Shown: piece after piece, positions 19,585 to 28,277 of the stretch
Position numbering within the stretch: the first letter of the stretch is position 1
Layout of the letters: every line of letters starts with the position of its first letter
DNA from: Sedimentibacter sp. MB31-C6
GTDB lineage: Bacteria; Bacillota; Clostridia; Tissierellales; Sedimentibacteraceae
DNA length: 64,000 nt
NCBI RefSeq assembly: GCF_035934735.1
Contig: NZ_CP142396.1
Location: 930,001-994,000 of the forward strand
Direction of reading: 5' to 3'
Program-made: the position numbers and the translations under genes
Notes under the pieces: generated by a model
Told to the model about the DNA's origin: nothing
Database searches by the model: none
Seen by the model: only the letters and a program-made list of their open reading frames with translations

Positions 19585-19630
19585 TTGACTAGTAAGTCAA
19601 TATTATATATTATATTGACTAATTAGTCAA
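19585..19630 (-). promoter_or_regulatory. Promoter flanked by two TetR-type operators
   Basis: Two 16-bp palindromes, TTGACTAATTAGTCAA (19615-19630, perfect) and TTGACTAGTAAGTCAA as read on the plus strand (19585-19600), are centred 30 bp apart. On the minus strand TTGACT of the first is a -35 box; 17 bases on is TATAAT (19607-19602), and the second palindrome covers the start site. Repressor binding would block both -35 and +1. Confidence 0.88.
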
Positions 19631-19660
19631 TATATGAATAATTTTGTTTGAATTGAAAAT

Positions 19661-19697
19661 AAAAAGGAGTTAAGGACCTCTATATTATCCTTAACTC
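19661..19697 (-). terminator. Rho-independent terminator after trmB-DUF1294
   Basis: Arms GAGTTAAGGA (19667-19676) and TCCTTAACTC (19688-19697); on the minus strand the stem is followed by CTTTTTATTTTC. It lies six bases after the DUF1294 stop codon. Confidence 0.85.
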
Positions 19698-19702
19698 TAA
19701 CC

Positions 19703-19987
19703 TTAAACTCCACTCCCAATACTACAAATCTGATATATAATAAAGATATTGAATATTAAAGCTACTCCCGTAATAATAACAAATTTGAGTTTCTTAGTTT
19801 TGTGATGAAACAGAAACATTGCAACGATACTTCCAAAAGAGCCTCCAAAAAATTGAGTTAAATGCAGAGTCCTTTCCTTAATTCTCCATCTATCTTTTTT
19901 TGCTTTCCATTTATCTATATAAAATAATACAAAAGATATTACATTTATAAAAATCAAATACATTAAAATATATTTTATATAATCCAT
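19703..19987 (-). CDS. DUF1294 small membrane protein
   Basis: 94 residues with three hydrophobic segments (about 4-22, 45-62 and 70-90). The family pattern is visible: DKWKAKKDRWRIKERTLHL, then FFGGSFGSIVAMFLFHHKTKK. Its function is unknown. It is encoded 8 bp after trmB and shares the terminator, so the two are co-transcribed, but nothing links it to tRNA methylation beyond that. Confidence 0.82.
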   Translation of the reverse strand: MDYIKYILMYLIFINVISFVLFYIDKWKAKKDRWRIKERTLHLTQFFGGSFGSIVAMFLFHHKTKKLKFVIITGVALIFNIFIIYQICSIGSGV

Positions 19988-19995
19988 AATTTCCC

Positions 19996-20637
19996 CTAAT
20001 TCTTTAATTTAGCAATAAGTTTATTTATAGGTCTACCTTCATTAACAAATCGCTCCTCATATTCAGTCATAATATTATTTTGACAATAAGTACTATTATG
20101 TAAATCCCTCGTTACTAAAATCAAATCCCAGTTATCTTCTTTAAATTGTTTTATTGAATATTCAAATAAATCATTATTATCTGTTTTCATATGAATCTCT
20201 CCACTGTCTGTTAGTACCATTTTATAAACATAAAGAAAATTTCTATGCGTCATCCTTCTTTTATAATGAGATGGTTTCGGCCAAGGGTCGGAAAAATTTA
20301 AATAAATTCTTTCTATTGATTTAGGATTAAATACTTCCTTTATAATATCACCATTGGAATAAACTATATAATAATTATCAGGATCATTTTCATAAACAGA
20401 TTTAGCACATCTGTATGCTACTTTTACGCTTTTTTCAAATCCAATATAATTTATTTCTGGATTTTGTAGTGCATTATCTCTTAAGAATTTTCCTTTACCG
20501 CACCCTAATTCAATGTATATTGGATTATTATTATTAAATAAATCATTTAGTTTATAATTTCTTTTTTCTGGTTCAGTAATTGCTTTGCTGTGCTGTTGTA
20601 AATACTCATACTGGCCAGGTACATATCTCAATCTCAT
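19996..20637 (-). CDS. trmB: tRNA (guanine-N7-)-methyltransferase
   Basis: 213 residues of normal TrmB length. The SAM site IYIELGCGKGKFL (about 43-55) is present, as is the NFSDPWPKPSHYKRRM motif (about 112-127) that is diagnostic of the family. It methylates G46 in the variable loop of tRNA. It heads the two-gene unit with the DUF1294 gene and diverges from the DUF2179 gene at 20805. Confidence 0.95.
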   Translation of the reverse strand: MRLRYVPGQYEYLQQHSKAITEPEKRNYKLNDLFNNNNPIYIELGCGKGKFLRDNALQNPEINYIGFEKSVKVAYRCAKSVYENDPDNYYIVYSNGDIIKEVFNPKSIERIYLNFSDPWPKPSHYKRRMTHRNFLYVYKMVLTDSGEIHMKTDNNDLFEYSIKQFKEDNWDLILVTRDLHNSTYCQNNIMTEYEERFVNEGRPINKLIAKLKN

Positions 20638-20804
20638 AATTGCTCCTCTAACATTATGATTAAATTCTACATTATTTCAGTCTTTTAAACAATAGAAATT
20701 TTAATATTTATTATAATATTATTATCTATTGCTTTTACTTAAAAAAAATAGTAATATACTAATAAATTAAATAAAAATTTTAAAAAATATTGAGGTGGTG
20801 AACA

Positions 20805-21341
20805 ATGGATTTTATCTTAAACTTATCTGGACCCGCTTTGTATGTAGTTATTTTTTGTGCAAAAATAGTAGAAGTAACAATCTCAACTATTAGATTAGTA
20901 TATATAAATAAGGGAGAAAAGATAATAGGAGCAATCCTTGGGTTTGTTGAAATATTAATATGGTTAATTGTAGTAAGTTCTGTTTTAACAAATATTGCAG
21001 AAGACCCAATAAAAGTATTTATCTATGCAGCAGCCTTTGCACTTGGCAATTATATCGGAGTTACAATAGAATCTAAAATAGCTGTTGGGCTAGCTTCTAT
21101 ACAAGTTGTAATAAATGAAGGTACTGGAGAAGTATTAGCTGATATTCTTAGAGAACAGGGATTTGGTGTAACAATAATAGAAGGAAAAGGTAAAAATAAC
21201 AGTAAAAAGAATTTACTATTTATTCAATTAAAGAGAAAAAGAATACCCGAAGCTATTAATTTAATAAAGAAATATAATCCAAAAGCATATATTACTGTAA
21301 ATGATATTAAATCAATGATGGGTGGTTTCGTAAAAAAATAA
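20805..21341 (+). CDS. UPF0316 / DUF2179-family membrane protein
   Basis: 178 residues: three N-terminal membrane helices (about 7-25, 38-60 and 68-90) and a soluble C-terminal domain. The motifs IVEVTISTIRLVYINKGEK and ALGNYIGVTIESKIAVGL match UPF0316, and the C-terminal half matches the DUF2179 ligand-binding fold also seen in YitT proteins. RBS GAGGTGG lies seven bases before the ATG. Function unknown. Confidence 0.85.
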   Translation: MDFILNLSGPALYVVIFCAKIVEVTISTIRLVYINKGEKIIGAILGFVEILIWLIVVSSVLTNIAEDPIKVFIYAAAFALGNYIGVTIESKIAVGLASIQVVINEGTGEVLADILREQGFGVTIIEGKGKNNSKKNLLFIQLKRKRIPEAINLIKKYNPKAYITVNDIKSMMGGFVKK

Positions 21342-21352
21342 TAGTAATTGTA

Positions 21353-21386
21353 AATAGCTGTCTCAAAAATTTATGAGACAGCTATT
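21353..21386. terminator. Bidirectional terminator
   Basis: Arms AATAGCTGTCTCA (21353-21365) and TGAGACAGCTATT (21374-21386) with an 8-base loop, followed by TTATTT on the plus strand and an AT-rich tail on the minus strand. It sits between two convergent genes. Confidence 0.9.
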
Positions 21387-21395
21387 TTATTTATC

Positions 21396-22718
21396 TTATT
21401 GAACAAAGGCATTATAAATTGCTTTAATAGCTAATTCAAAGTCTCTATCTTCTACTCCAACAATAATATTAATTTCACTTGACCCTTGGTCTATCATACG
21501 AATATTAATTTTATTATTTCCTAATGCTGAAAACAACCTAGCTGAAATACCAGGTCTAGAAGCCATATTAATTCCTACAGTGGTAATAAGACTTAAGTTT
21601 TTAAAAACATTTACTGTTTCAGTATTGCATTTTGTTTTTATTTCTTCAACAATTTCATGATCTATTTTATCTACACTATCTGATGGAAGTACAATTGAAA
21701 AACTGTCTATTCCAGAAGGAACATGATCTATGCTTATTTTTCGATTTTCAAATACTTCTAAAGCTTTTTTAATTGTCCCAACTTCGTTTGCCATATGTTC
21801 CTTATGAACATAAAACAAAGAAAAGTTCTTTTTCCCCGCTATTCCTGTAATAATATGATCAGTTTCATAATTTCCATCTATCTGGTCATTTCCTATAATG
21901 ATAGTCCCTGAATTATTTGGATCATTAGTATTCTTAATATTTATAGGTATACCTGCTTGTCTAACTGGAAATATAGCTTCATCGTGTAATACTGAAGCTC
22001 CCATATATGAAAGTTCTCTAAGTTCCTGATAAGTTATCTTTTTTATTTGTTTAGGGTTTTTTATAATTCTAGGATCTGCCATTAAAAAACCTGACACGTC
22101 TGTCCAATTTTCATACATATCAGCATTTATAGCACTTGAAATAAGTGCTCCCGTTATATCTGATCCACCTCTTGAAAAAGTCTTTATACTTCCATCTGGA
22201 TATGATCCATAAAATCCTGGGATAATAACTTTTTTTGAACCTTTCAAAATATGACTTATTTTTTCATTTGTTTTTTCTTTATTTAAAGTACCGTCGTAAT
22301 TAAAAAAAATTAAATCTTTTGCATCTATAAAATCACATTTCAAATAATCTGATAATAATAATGCACTTAAATATTCACCTCTACTAACAATATAATCTTC
22401 TTCACATTTATTGTTTAAATTCTCTCTTATAATTTTAAATTCATTTTTCAAATCAACAGACAATTTTAATTCATCATTTATTGTCTGAAACCTTTCTTCA
22501 ATAATATTAAAAACAGGATCATAGGGTACTGAATATTTTACATGGGCTTGCGTCAAATATAACAAGTCAGTAATTTTATTATCTTCTTTAAACCTTTTCC
22601 CTGGGGCTGATACTACAACATATTTTCTTTCATCATTACTTTTAACTATATCATGTACTTTTTTAAACTGAAATGCATCAGCTAAAGAAGTACCACCAAA
22701 TTTTGCAACCTTGACCAT
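21396..22718 (-). CDS. Aspartate kinase with two C-terminal ACT domains
   Basis: 440 residues. KFGGTS is at 6-11 (kinase motif), SRGEYLSALLLSDYL near 120, FSRGGSDITGALIS near 180 and two ACT repeats after about 300 (TVGINMASRPGISARLFSALG). It phosphorylates aspartate for lysine, threonine, methionine and diaminopimelate synthesis and should be feedback-controlled through the ACT domains. The length and form resemble the class III enzymes of Clostridia. RBS GGAGGAG precedes the ATG. No biosynthetic genes adjoin it. The leader is only about 25 bases, leaving no room for a lysine riboswitch. Confidence 0.93.
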   Translation of the reverse strand: MVKVAKFGGTSLADAFQFKKVHDIVKSNDERKYVVVSAPGKRFKEDNKITDLLYLTQAHVKYSVPYDPVFNIIEERFQTINDELKLSVDLKNEFKIIRENLNNKCEEDYIVSRGEYLSALLLSDYLKCDFIDAKDLIFFNYDGTLNKEKTNEKISHILKGSKKVIIPGFYGSYPDGSIKTFSRGGSDITGALISSAINADMYENWTDVSGFLMADPRIIKNPKQIKKITYQELRELSYMGASVLHDEAIFPVRQAGIPINIKNTNDPNNSGTIIIGNDQIDGNYETDHIITGIAGKKNFSLFYVHKEHMANEVGTIKKALEVFENRKISIDHVPSGIDSFSIVLPSDSVDKIDHEIVEEIKTKCNTETVNVFKNLSLITTVGINMASRPGISARLFSALGNNKINIRMIDQGSSEINIIVGVEDRDFELAIKAIYNAFVQ

Positions 22719-22749
22719 TTGCTCCTCCTGTTTGTATAATAACTTTTAT

Positions 22750-22778
22750 ACAATACCATAGCTTAAAAAAAATGTCAA
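22750..22778 (-). promoter_or_regulatory. Promoter of aspartate kinase with overlapping dyad
   Basis: Minus strand -35 TTGACA (22778-22773), 17-base spacer, -10 TATTGT (22755-22750). The -10 region is half of a 10-bp inverted repeat, TACAATACCA (22749-22758) with TGGTATTGTA (22819-22828), which could be an operator. Confidence 0.7.
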
Positions 22779-22830
22779 CATATTTAATACGTTTGTATTC
22801 TATGCGCAAACATTATTCTGGTATTGTAAA

Positions 22831-22871
22831 AAAACTGGGTTTAAATAATGGAAAAAGATTGTCCCAGTTTT
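22831..22871. other. Stem-loop between the aspartate kinase and clp genes
   Basis: AAAACTGGG (22831-22839) pairs with CCCAGTTTT (22863-22871) around a 23-base loop. It is upstream of both divergent genes, so it is not their terminator. Possibly part of a leader or an upstream remnant. Confidence 0.4.
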
Positions 22872-22924
22872 ATTAAATTTATGTCACAAAGATATTTTTT
22901 AATGATTTTTTAAGAAAGATGTAT

Positions 22925-22973
22925 TATAATCAACTATCGTATATATAAATTAAATAGTTAATCTTATAGTTGA
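22925..22973 (+). promoter_or_regulatory. Possible promoter and operator of the clp gene
   Basis: A -10-like TATAAT at 22925-22930 without a convincing -35 overlaps an inverted repeat TCAACTAT (22930-22937) / ATAGTTGA (22966-22973). A third, partial copy ATAGTTAA lies between them. No canonical CtsR box was seen. The repeat could bind another heat-shock or stress repressor. Confidence 0.4.
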
Positions 22974-23115
22974 CGATTAAAAAAACAGAAAAAAATTTTA
23001 GGAAATAAAAGCTTTGTAAGGTTTAAATATTAAAAACTATATTAATAAATAATGAAATTATTAATGGAAACTCTATAATAGGACATATTAAATATCAGTA
23101 TGGGAGATGAAAATT

Positions 23116-25440
23116 ATGTTATGTTCAGTATGCAAGAAAAACATTGCAGTAATATATGTTAACAAAGTACAAGAAGGTAAAATGCAAACAATGGGCTTGT
23201 GTATTCCTTGCGCAAAAAAACAAGGCATTGCCCCTATGGAACAAATTATGAAACAAAGTGGTATGAATCCAGAGGATTTCGAAAATATAAACAATCAACT
23301 TTCAGAAGTAATGGGTGATTTAGATTTAGATAAATTGTCACAAAATATCGAAGGTGAAGATAAAGAAAATATGAATTCCATTATGAACTTAATGAACTCC
23401 GCATTTTCAGGCCTTACAAATTCTAATAATAAAGATTTCCAACCTGAGGAAGAGGAGCAAGAAGATATTAAAGTTCCTAATGGAAAGTTTAGCTATGGAA
23501 CAAAATTAAAGGAAAAGGTCAAGCGCAAAAAATTAAAATATCTTGATACTTATGGAACCAATTTAACAGAACAAGCAAGATACGGTGACTTAGACAGAAT
23601 AATAGGAAGAAATAGAGAAATAGATAGAGTTGTCCAAATTTTAAACAGACGTTCAAAAAACAATCCTGTTTTAATAGGAGAACCTGGTGTTGGTAAAACT
23701 GCTATTGCAGAAGGTTTAGCTGTTAGAATTGCTGACAAACAAGTACCAGTTAAGTTATTTAAAACAGAAATTTACCTGCTTGATTTAACTGCTGTAGTTG
23801 CAGGAACTCAATTTAGAGGCCAGTTTGAATCTAGAATGAAGGCAATTATTGATGAAGCGAAAAAGGCAGGAAATATTATTATTGTAATAGATGAATTACA
23901 CAACATTGTGGGAGCTGGAGAGGCAGAAGGTGGTGCAATGAATGCCGCTAACATTTTAAAACCAGCCCTTGCTAGAGGTGAGGTTCAAATAATAGGAGCT
24001 ACAACCCTTGAAGAATATAGAAAACATATTGAAAAAGACACAGCATTAGAAAGAAGATTCCAGCCTGTTATTGTAGATGAGCCATCAATAGAGGACTCAA
24101 TCGAAATTCTTAAGGGAATTAAGGACTATTATGAAAATTATCATAGAGTTAAAATAACAGATGAAGTAATTAATCAAGCTGTTTTCATGTCAGAAAGATA
24201 TATTACAGATAGATTTCTTCCCGATAAAGCTATTGATGTTTTAGATGAAGCCGGCTCAAGAGCTAACTTAAAAAACAAAGGATTGGTCGAACTTGAAGCT
24301 TTGAAAACTGAAATAACAAAAATCAGAGAAGAAAAGGAAAAGGCTGCAGAAGAAGATGATTATGAAAGAGCAGCCGAACTAAAGGTAAATGAAATACGTG
24401 TTGATACAAAAATTAGAGAATTATCTAAGGAATGTGATAATGTTTATTTAACAGTAGAAGATATTGCTTATGTTATTGAAGCATGGACAAAAATACCAGT
24501 ACAAAGAATCAATGAAGCAGAAGCTGAAAAGTTAATTCAATTAGAAAATAGGCTTCACAAGAGAGTTATTGGACAACATCAAGCTGTTACCAGCTTATCT
24601 AGAGCTATAAGAAGAAATCGCTCTGGTTTTAAGAAAAAAAAGAAACCTTCATCATTTATATTTGTTGGACCTACAGGTGTTGGTAAAACTGAGCTTGCTC
24701 GAACTTTAGCTTTTGAGCTGTTTGAAAGTGAAGATGCTATGATTAGACTTGATATGTCTGAATATATGGAAAAACATACTGTTTCAAAATTAATAGGAGC
24801 GCCTCCCGGATATGTTGGTTTCGATCAAGCTGGATTTTTAACAGAAAAAATACGAAGAAAACCATATTCAGTAATACTATTAGATGAAATTGAAAAGGCT
24901 CATGAAGATGTATTTAATATACTTCTTCAAATCCTTGAAGATGGAAGACTTACTGATAACCAAGGTAGAACTGTTAATTTTGAAAATACTGTTATAATTA
25001 TGACATCAAATGCAGGTAGCAACATTAAAAGTAATAAAATAGGATTTGATAATAAAGAATACGAAGCTATGGAATCAAAGGTTAAAGATGCATTAAAGCA
25101 AACTTTTAGACCTGAATTTCTGAATCGTATAGATGATATAATAGTATTTAGTAAATTATCAAAAGAAGAATTAAGTAGTATTATAGAATTAATGCTTAAA
25201 GAAGTTTATGATGAAGGAATGGAAAAGAAAATTACTATAAACGTAACTGAGAAAATGAAAAATTTCATTTTAGAGAAGGGTTATGATTCAAAATACGGTG
25301 CGAGACCTTTAAGACGGTCTATTCAAAAATACGTTGAAGATGAAATATCAGAAGCTTATTTAAAAAATATTATAAAAGAAAATAGTATAGTAACAGTAAC
25401 TGTAAATGACTCAGAAAAAACTGAACTAATTGTTGAATAA
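23116..25440 (+). CDS. clpE: ClpE-like AAA+ unfoldase with N-terminal zinc finger
   Basis: 774 residues from the ATG at 23116, which has GGGAG nine bases upstream. An ATG at 23107 abuts that RBS and is unlikely. A CxxC...CxxC zinc finger (Cys 3, 6, 29, 32) replaces the Clp-N repeat domain. An acidic linker follows, then the first AAA+ domain (GEPGVGKT), a UVR-like middle segment (EEDDYERAAELKVNEIR), the second AAA+ domain (GPTGVGKT) and a ClpB-D2-small domain. This order matches ClpE, although the linker is long. ClpE unfolds proteins for ClpP degradation and disaggregation under heat stress. No mcsA/mcsB or ctsR adjoins it. Confidence 0.88.
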   Translation: MLCSVCKKNIAVIYVNKVQEGKMQTMGLCIPCAKKQGIAPMEQIMKQSGMNPEDFENINNQLSEVMGDLDLDKLSQNIEGEDKENMNSIMNLMNSAFSGLTNSNNKDFQPEEEEQEDIKVPNGKFSYGTKLKEKVKRKKLKYLDTYGTNLTEQARYGDLDRIIGRNREIDRVVQILNRRSKNNPVLIGEPGVGKTAIAEGLAVRIADKQVPVKLFKTEIYLLDLTAVVAGTQFRGQFESRMKAIIDEAKKAGNIIIVIDELHNIVGAGEAEGGAMNAANILKPALARGEVQIIGATTLEEYRKHIEKDTALERRFQPVIVDEPSIEDSIEILKGIKDYYENYHRVKITDEVINQAVFMSERYITDRFLPDKAIDVLDEAGSRANLKNKGLVELEALKTEITKIREEKEKAAEEDDYERAAELKVNEIRVDTKIRELSKECDNVYLTVEDIAYVIEAWTKIPVQRINEAEAEKLIQLENRLHKRVIGQHQAVTSLSRAIRRNRSGFKKKKKPSSFIFVGPTGVGKTELARTLAFELFESEDAMIRLDMSEYMEKHTVSKLIGAPPGYVGFDQAGFLTEKIRRKPYSVILLDEIEKAHEDVFNILLQILEDGRLTDNQGRTVNFENTVIIMTSNAGSNIKSNKIGFDNKEYEAMESKVKDALKQTFRPEFLNRIDDIIVFSKLSKEELSSIIELMLKEVYDEGMEKKITINVTEKMKNFILEKGYDSKYGARPLRRSIQKYVEDEISEAYLKNIIKENSIVTVTVNDSEKTELIVE

Positions 25441-25447
25441 ACAAACT

Positions 25448-25471
25448 ATAGGGGATGCATGCATCCCCTAT
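25448..25471. terminator. Bidirectional terminator, perfect 24-bp palindrome
   Basis: ATAGGGGATGCA followed immediately by its reverse complement, between the convergent clp and DegV genes. The GGGGATGCAT / ATGCATCCCCTA composition resembles the interspersed hairpin family at 2170 and 29013, so it may be a member recruited as terminator. Confidence 0.8.
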
Positions 25472-25484
25472 TATTGTCTATATA

Positions 25485-26327
25485 CTACTTATTAACAAAT
25501 CCAATTCCAAGAACACCAGGACCTGCGTGAGTACCTATTACCGGACCTATCTCTTGCTCAATAATATTTTTAATCTTATATTTATTTTCAATAGCTTCTC
25601 TTAATACCTTAAGCTGTTCTATGTTACGACCATGAAATAAGAGAATTGTTTTATCAGATAAATCAAAGTTATTCTCTTCAATCCACTTGTCAAACCACCT
25701 TATTGTTTTGTTATTCCCTCTAATCTTATCAATAACATTTATCTTCCCTTCTTTTATCCTAATAATTGGCTTTATGTTTAAAATCGAGCCAACAACAGCT
25801 TGACCTTTTGAAAGTCTTCCGCCTTTTTCAAGATATTTGAGAGTATCTAATACCGCAACTGCTTCAACTTTATCTTTTAAAACTTCCAAAGTTTCAACAA
25901 TTTCTTGAATATTCTTATTTTGATTAACTAATTCTATGGCTTCTAAAATAAGAGCAAACGATCCAAGAGTAACACTTCTTGAGTCAATTAAATGAATTTT
26001 ATCTCCACCTATCATATCTTTTGCTATTCTTGCAGATTCATATGTACCACTAAATTCTGAAGCTAAAAATAATCCTATTATTTCATCCCCTTGTAACAAT
26101 ATCTCACTAAATGTTTCAACAAATGTTCCTGGAGAAACTTGAGATGTAGTAGGAAGTTTTTCTGATTTACTTAGTAACTCAAAAAATTCATCTGATTTTA
26201 TTTCGATTTTATCTAAATAAGATTTATCTTCAAAATTAACTGTTAGCGGTACCATTATCAAATTATATTTGTCAATTATCTCTGGTGTTACATCTGATGT
26301 GCTATCTATTATTATTCTAATACCCAT
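25485..26327 (-). CDS. DegV-family fatty-acid-binding protein (FakB-like)
   Basis: 280 residues with the DegV start IIIDSTSDVTPEI, the TTSQVSPGTFVE segment, an EFSGTYESA motif and the C-terminal IGPVIGTHAGPGVLGIGF signature with its conserved His. DegV proteins hold a fatty acid in a buried tunnel. Characterised ones (FakB) present it to the kinase FakA to make acyl phosphate. No fakA is in the window. The gene follows a FabT-like regulator gene by 40 bp on the same strand, which supports a role in fatty acid handling. Confidence 0.9.
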   Translation of the reverse strand: MGIRIIIDSTSDVTPEIIDKYNLIMVPLTVNFEDKSYLDKIEIKSDEFFELLSKSEKLPTTSQVSPGTFVETFSEILLQGDEIIGLFLASEFSGTYESARIAKDMIGGDKIHLIDSRSVTLGSFALILEAIELVNQNKNIQEIVETLEVLKDKVEAVAVLDTLKYLEKGGRLSKGQAVVGSILNIKPIIRIKEGKINVIDKIRGNNKTIRWFDKWIEENNFDLSDKTILLFHGRNIEQLKVLREAIENKYKIKNIIEQEIGPVIGTHAGPGVLGIGFVNK

Positions 26328-26367
26328 ATATACCTCACTATATTATTCTTAATCAAAACTTTAGACT

Positions 26368-26811
26368 TTAAAATTTATATTTCTTTTTAAAGAAGTTATC
26401 AATATTAGTTAAAGTCTCTATTAAAACTTCCTCTTCATGTTTATCCAATTCTTCCAATGCGCTTAATACTAAATCTTTATGAAAGTCTTCATGTGATTTA
26501 AATGCTTTAATACCCTTTTCATTAAGTTTAATTTTAACTACACGTCTATCTTCATCAGAGCGGTGTCTTTCAACATAACCCTTTTTTACAAGATTATCTA
26601 CTGCAGTAGTAAGGGTGCCTGATGTTACTCTTAAATCCTTGGCAGTATCTGACATAGTTCGATCCTTATCAACGCCTATACTCTCGATTACATGCATTTC
26701 AGAAATTGACAAATTTTTAAATTCACCTCTGCGTAAGCATTTTTCTTCAATGTCCAATATATTAGCAAAAAGTCTTACAAGTATTTCATTCAACGTTTCA
26801 TGACTACTCAT
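26368..26811 (-). CDS. MarR-family regulator, FabT-like
   Basis: 147 residues with a winged helix at about 35-100. Segments such as ILDIEEKCLRRGEFKNLSISEMHVI and TSGTLTTAVDNLVKKGYVERHRS resemble streptococcal FabT more than generic MarR proteins. FabT represses fatty acid synthesis genes when bound to acyl-ACP. Here it is followed by degV rather than a fab cluster, and its own promoter carries a FabT-like box at 26829-26841. I infer a repressor of fatty acid uptake or use. The fab genes it might also control are not in view. Confidence 0.8.
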   Translation of the reverse strand: MSSHETLNEILVRLFANILDIEEKCLRRGEFKNLSISEMHVIESIGVDKDRTMSDTAKDLRVTSGTLTTAVDNLVKKGYVERHRSDEDRRVVKIKLNEKGIKAFKSHEDFHKDLVLSALEELDKHEEEVLIETLTNIDNFFKKKYKF

Positions 26812-26828
26812 TAAACCACCTCATTTAC

Positions 26829-26869
26829 TTTGATAATCAAATTATATTTGCAAACATACATTTTGTCAA
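26829..26869 (-). promoter_or_regulatory. Promoter with FabT-like operator
   Basis: Minus strand -35 TTGACA (26869-26864), 17-base spacer, -10 TATAAT (26846-26841). Directly after it lies the palindrome TTTGATAATCAAA (26829-26841), matching the core of the FabT box (TTTGATTATCAAA). Binding would cover the start site and repress the regulator gene itself and degV. Confidence 0.88.
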
Positions 26870-26890
26870 GTACTTTATACTCATATATAT

Positions 26891-27484
26891 TTATAATAAT
26901 TTAATTGTATATCTCCATAAAAAGTCTTTTGCTTCTTCTGCATAATCAATATTTATACGTTTACTTTTTTCTACTAAAAAATTAGTATATTCATCATCTA
27001 ATAAGTATATTTCTTCTTTAGTTAAATCAACACCGTTATCTTCCTTTGATATATCCAAAGCAATACAAAGCTTTCCTGGTCCATTTGATAAGTTTTTTAG
27101 TTGCTGTTTACTAATTTCGTTTAATGATTTATTGTATCGATTATTGCACATTAATCCAATGTTTTCAACTGGTTCTGCAGCTCTAATGAGAACTGCACTA
27201 CAAACACCCTCGCCTTCAGTAACAAAATTTAAACAATAATACATACCATAAATAAGATATACGTATGTGTAACCCGGAGGTCCATACATAATTTTTGTAC
27301 GTTTAGTTATTTTACCCCCATAACCATGACTAGCCTTATCTATTGCCCCTATATATGCCTCTGTTTCCGTAATACGAGCTTTAATAATGTTACCGTCATA
27401 TTGTCTAACTAAAACTTTCCCAATCAATTCTTGTGCTACAATCCGCGCATCTCTATTATAAAAATTTCTATTCAACTTATACAT
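26891..27484 (-). CDS. 3-methyladenine DNA glycosylase (AAG/MPG family)
   Basis: 197 residues, normal for bacterial MPG. Motifs: RITETEAYIGAIDKASHGYGGK with the catalytic Glu, MYGPPGYTYVYLIYGMYYCLN, AVLIRAAEP and NGPGKLCIALDI. It removes alkylated and deaminated purines such as 3-methyladenine and hypoxanthine to begin base excision repair. It lies 19 bp after tatD on the same strand, so a small DNA-repair unit (the 185-residue gene, tatD, this gene) is likely. Confidence 0.94.
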   Translation of the reverse strand: MYKLNRNFYNRDARIVAQELIGKVLVRQYDGNIIKARITETEAYIGAIDKASHGYGGKITKRTKIMYGPPGYTYVYLIYGMYYCLNFVTEGEGVCSAVLIRAAEPVENIGLMCNNRYNKSLNEISKQQLKNLSNGPGKLCIALDISKEDNGVDLTKEEIYLLDDEYTNFLVEKSKRINIDYAEEAKDFLWRYTIKLL

Positions 27485-27503
27485 AACTATTCCTGTTTCT
27501 TTA

Positions 27504-28277
27504 TTATAATTTAAATAACTTTTTAAAATTTTCTTTTGTTTGTTCTGCTACTACCTCAACAGGAAGATTTTTTATTATTGCAATTTCTTCAGCTACATAT
27601 TTTACATATGAGGGCTCATTTCTTTTTCCTCTATAAGGTACTGGAGTCAAATATGGAGAATCTGTTTCTATTAGCAAATATTCTAAAGGTATTTCCTTTG
27701 CAACTAATTTTGGTGTTTTTGCCTTTTTAAATGTAACAGGTCCACCAAGGGATATCATAAAACCTAGTTTAATAAATTCTTTTGCCATTTCAACACTACT
27801 AGAAAAGCAATGTATAATTCCTCTTGTACCATCATAATGTTCTTCATTAATGATTCTATAAACATCTTCATGAGCATCTCTATCATGGACAATATAAGGT
27901 AAGTCTACATCTTTAGCAAGTTTTATTTGTTCTCTAAACCATTTTTTTTGAACTTCTCTATCAGAATTATCATAGTAATAGTCTAAACCGATTTCCCCTA
28001 TTCCCACTACTTTTTCATTCTTTGTATACTCTTTAAAAATTTCAATAGTTTCGTATGTCATATATTTAGAATCATGTGGATGACACCCTATGGCAGCATA
28101 TATATTTTTATATTTATTTGCTATATTAACTGCATTTTTAGAGGACTTCAAGTCTGCTCCTGGGTTTAATACTAAATCTATTCCATTATTTTTTAATGAA
28201 TTTATTAACTCATCTCTGTCATCATTAAATCTATCGTCATCAAGATGAGCATGACTATCTACATATTTAATTTCCAC
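27504..28277 (-). CDS. tatD: TatD-family metal-dependent DNase
   Basis: 257 residues with YVDSHAHLDD (metal ligands in HxH, about 9-11), GEIGLDYY near 95, a central VHDRDAH, HCFSSS and the C-terminal ETDSPYLTP motif. This is a TIM-barrel nuclease of the TatD/YabD class, implicated in DNA repair and processing of 3' ends. Its first codons overlap the end of the upstream gene by 11 bp. Length is typical. Confidence 0.94.
   Translation of the reverse strand: MEIKYVDSHAHLDDDRFNDDRDELINSLKNNGIDLVLNPGADLKSSKNAVNIANKYKNIYAAIGCHPHDSKYMTYETIEIFKEYTKNEKVVGIGEIGLDYYYDNSDREVQKKWFREQIKLAKDVDLPYIVHDRDAHEDVYRIINEEHYDGTRGIIHCFSSSVEMAKEFIKLGFMISLGGPVTFKKAKTPKLVAKEIPLEYLLIETDSPYLTPVPYRGKRNEPSYVKYVAEEIAIIKNLPVEVVAEQTKENFKKLFKL

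Noticed and set aside
22719-22778. Lysine riboswitch or T-box ahead of aspartate kinase
   Set aside because: The promoter at 22750-22778 leaves a leader of only about 25 bases, far too short for either.
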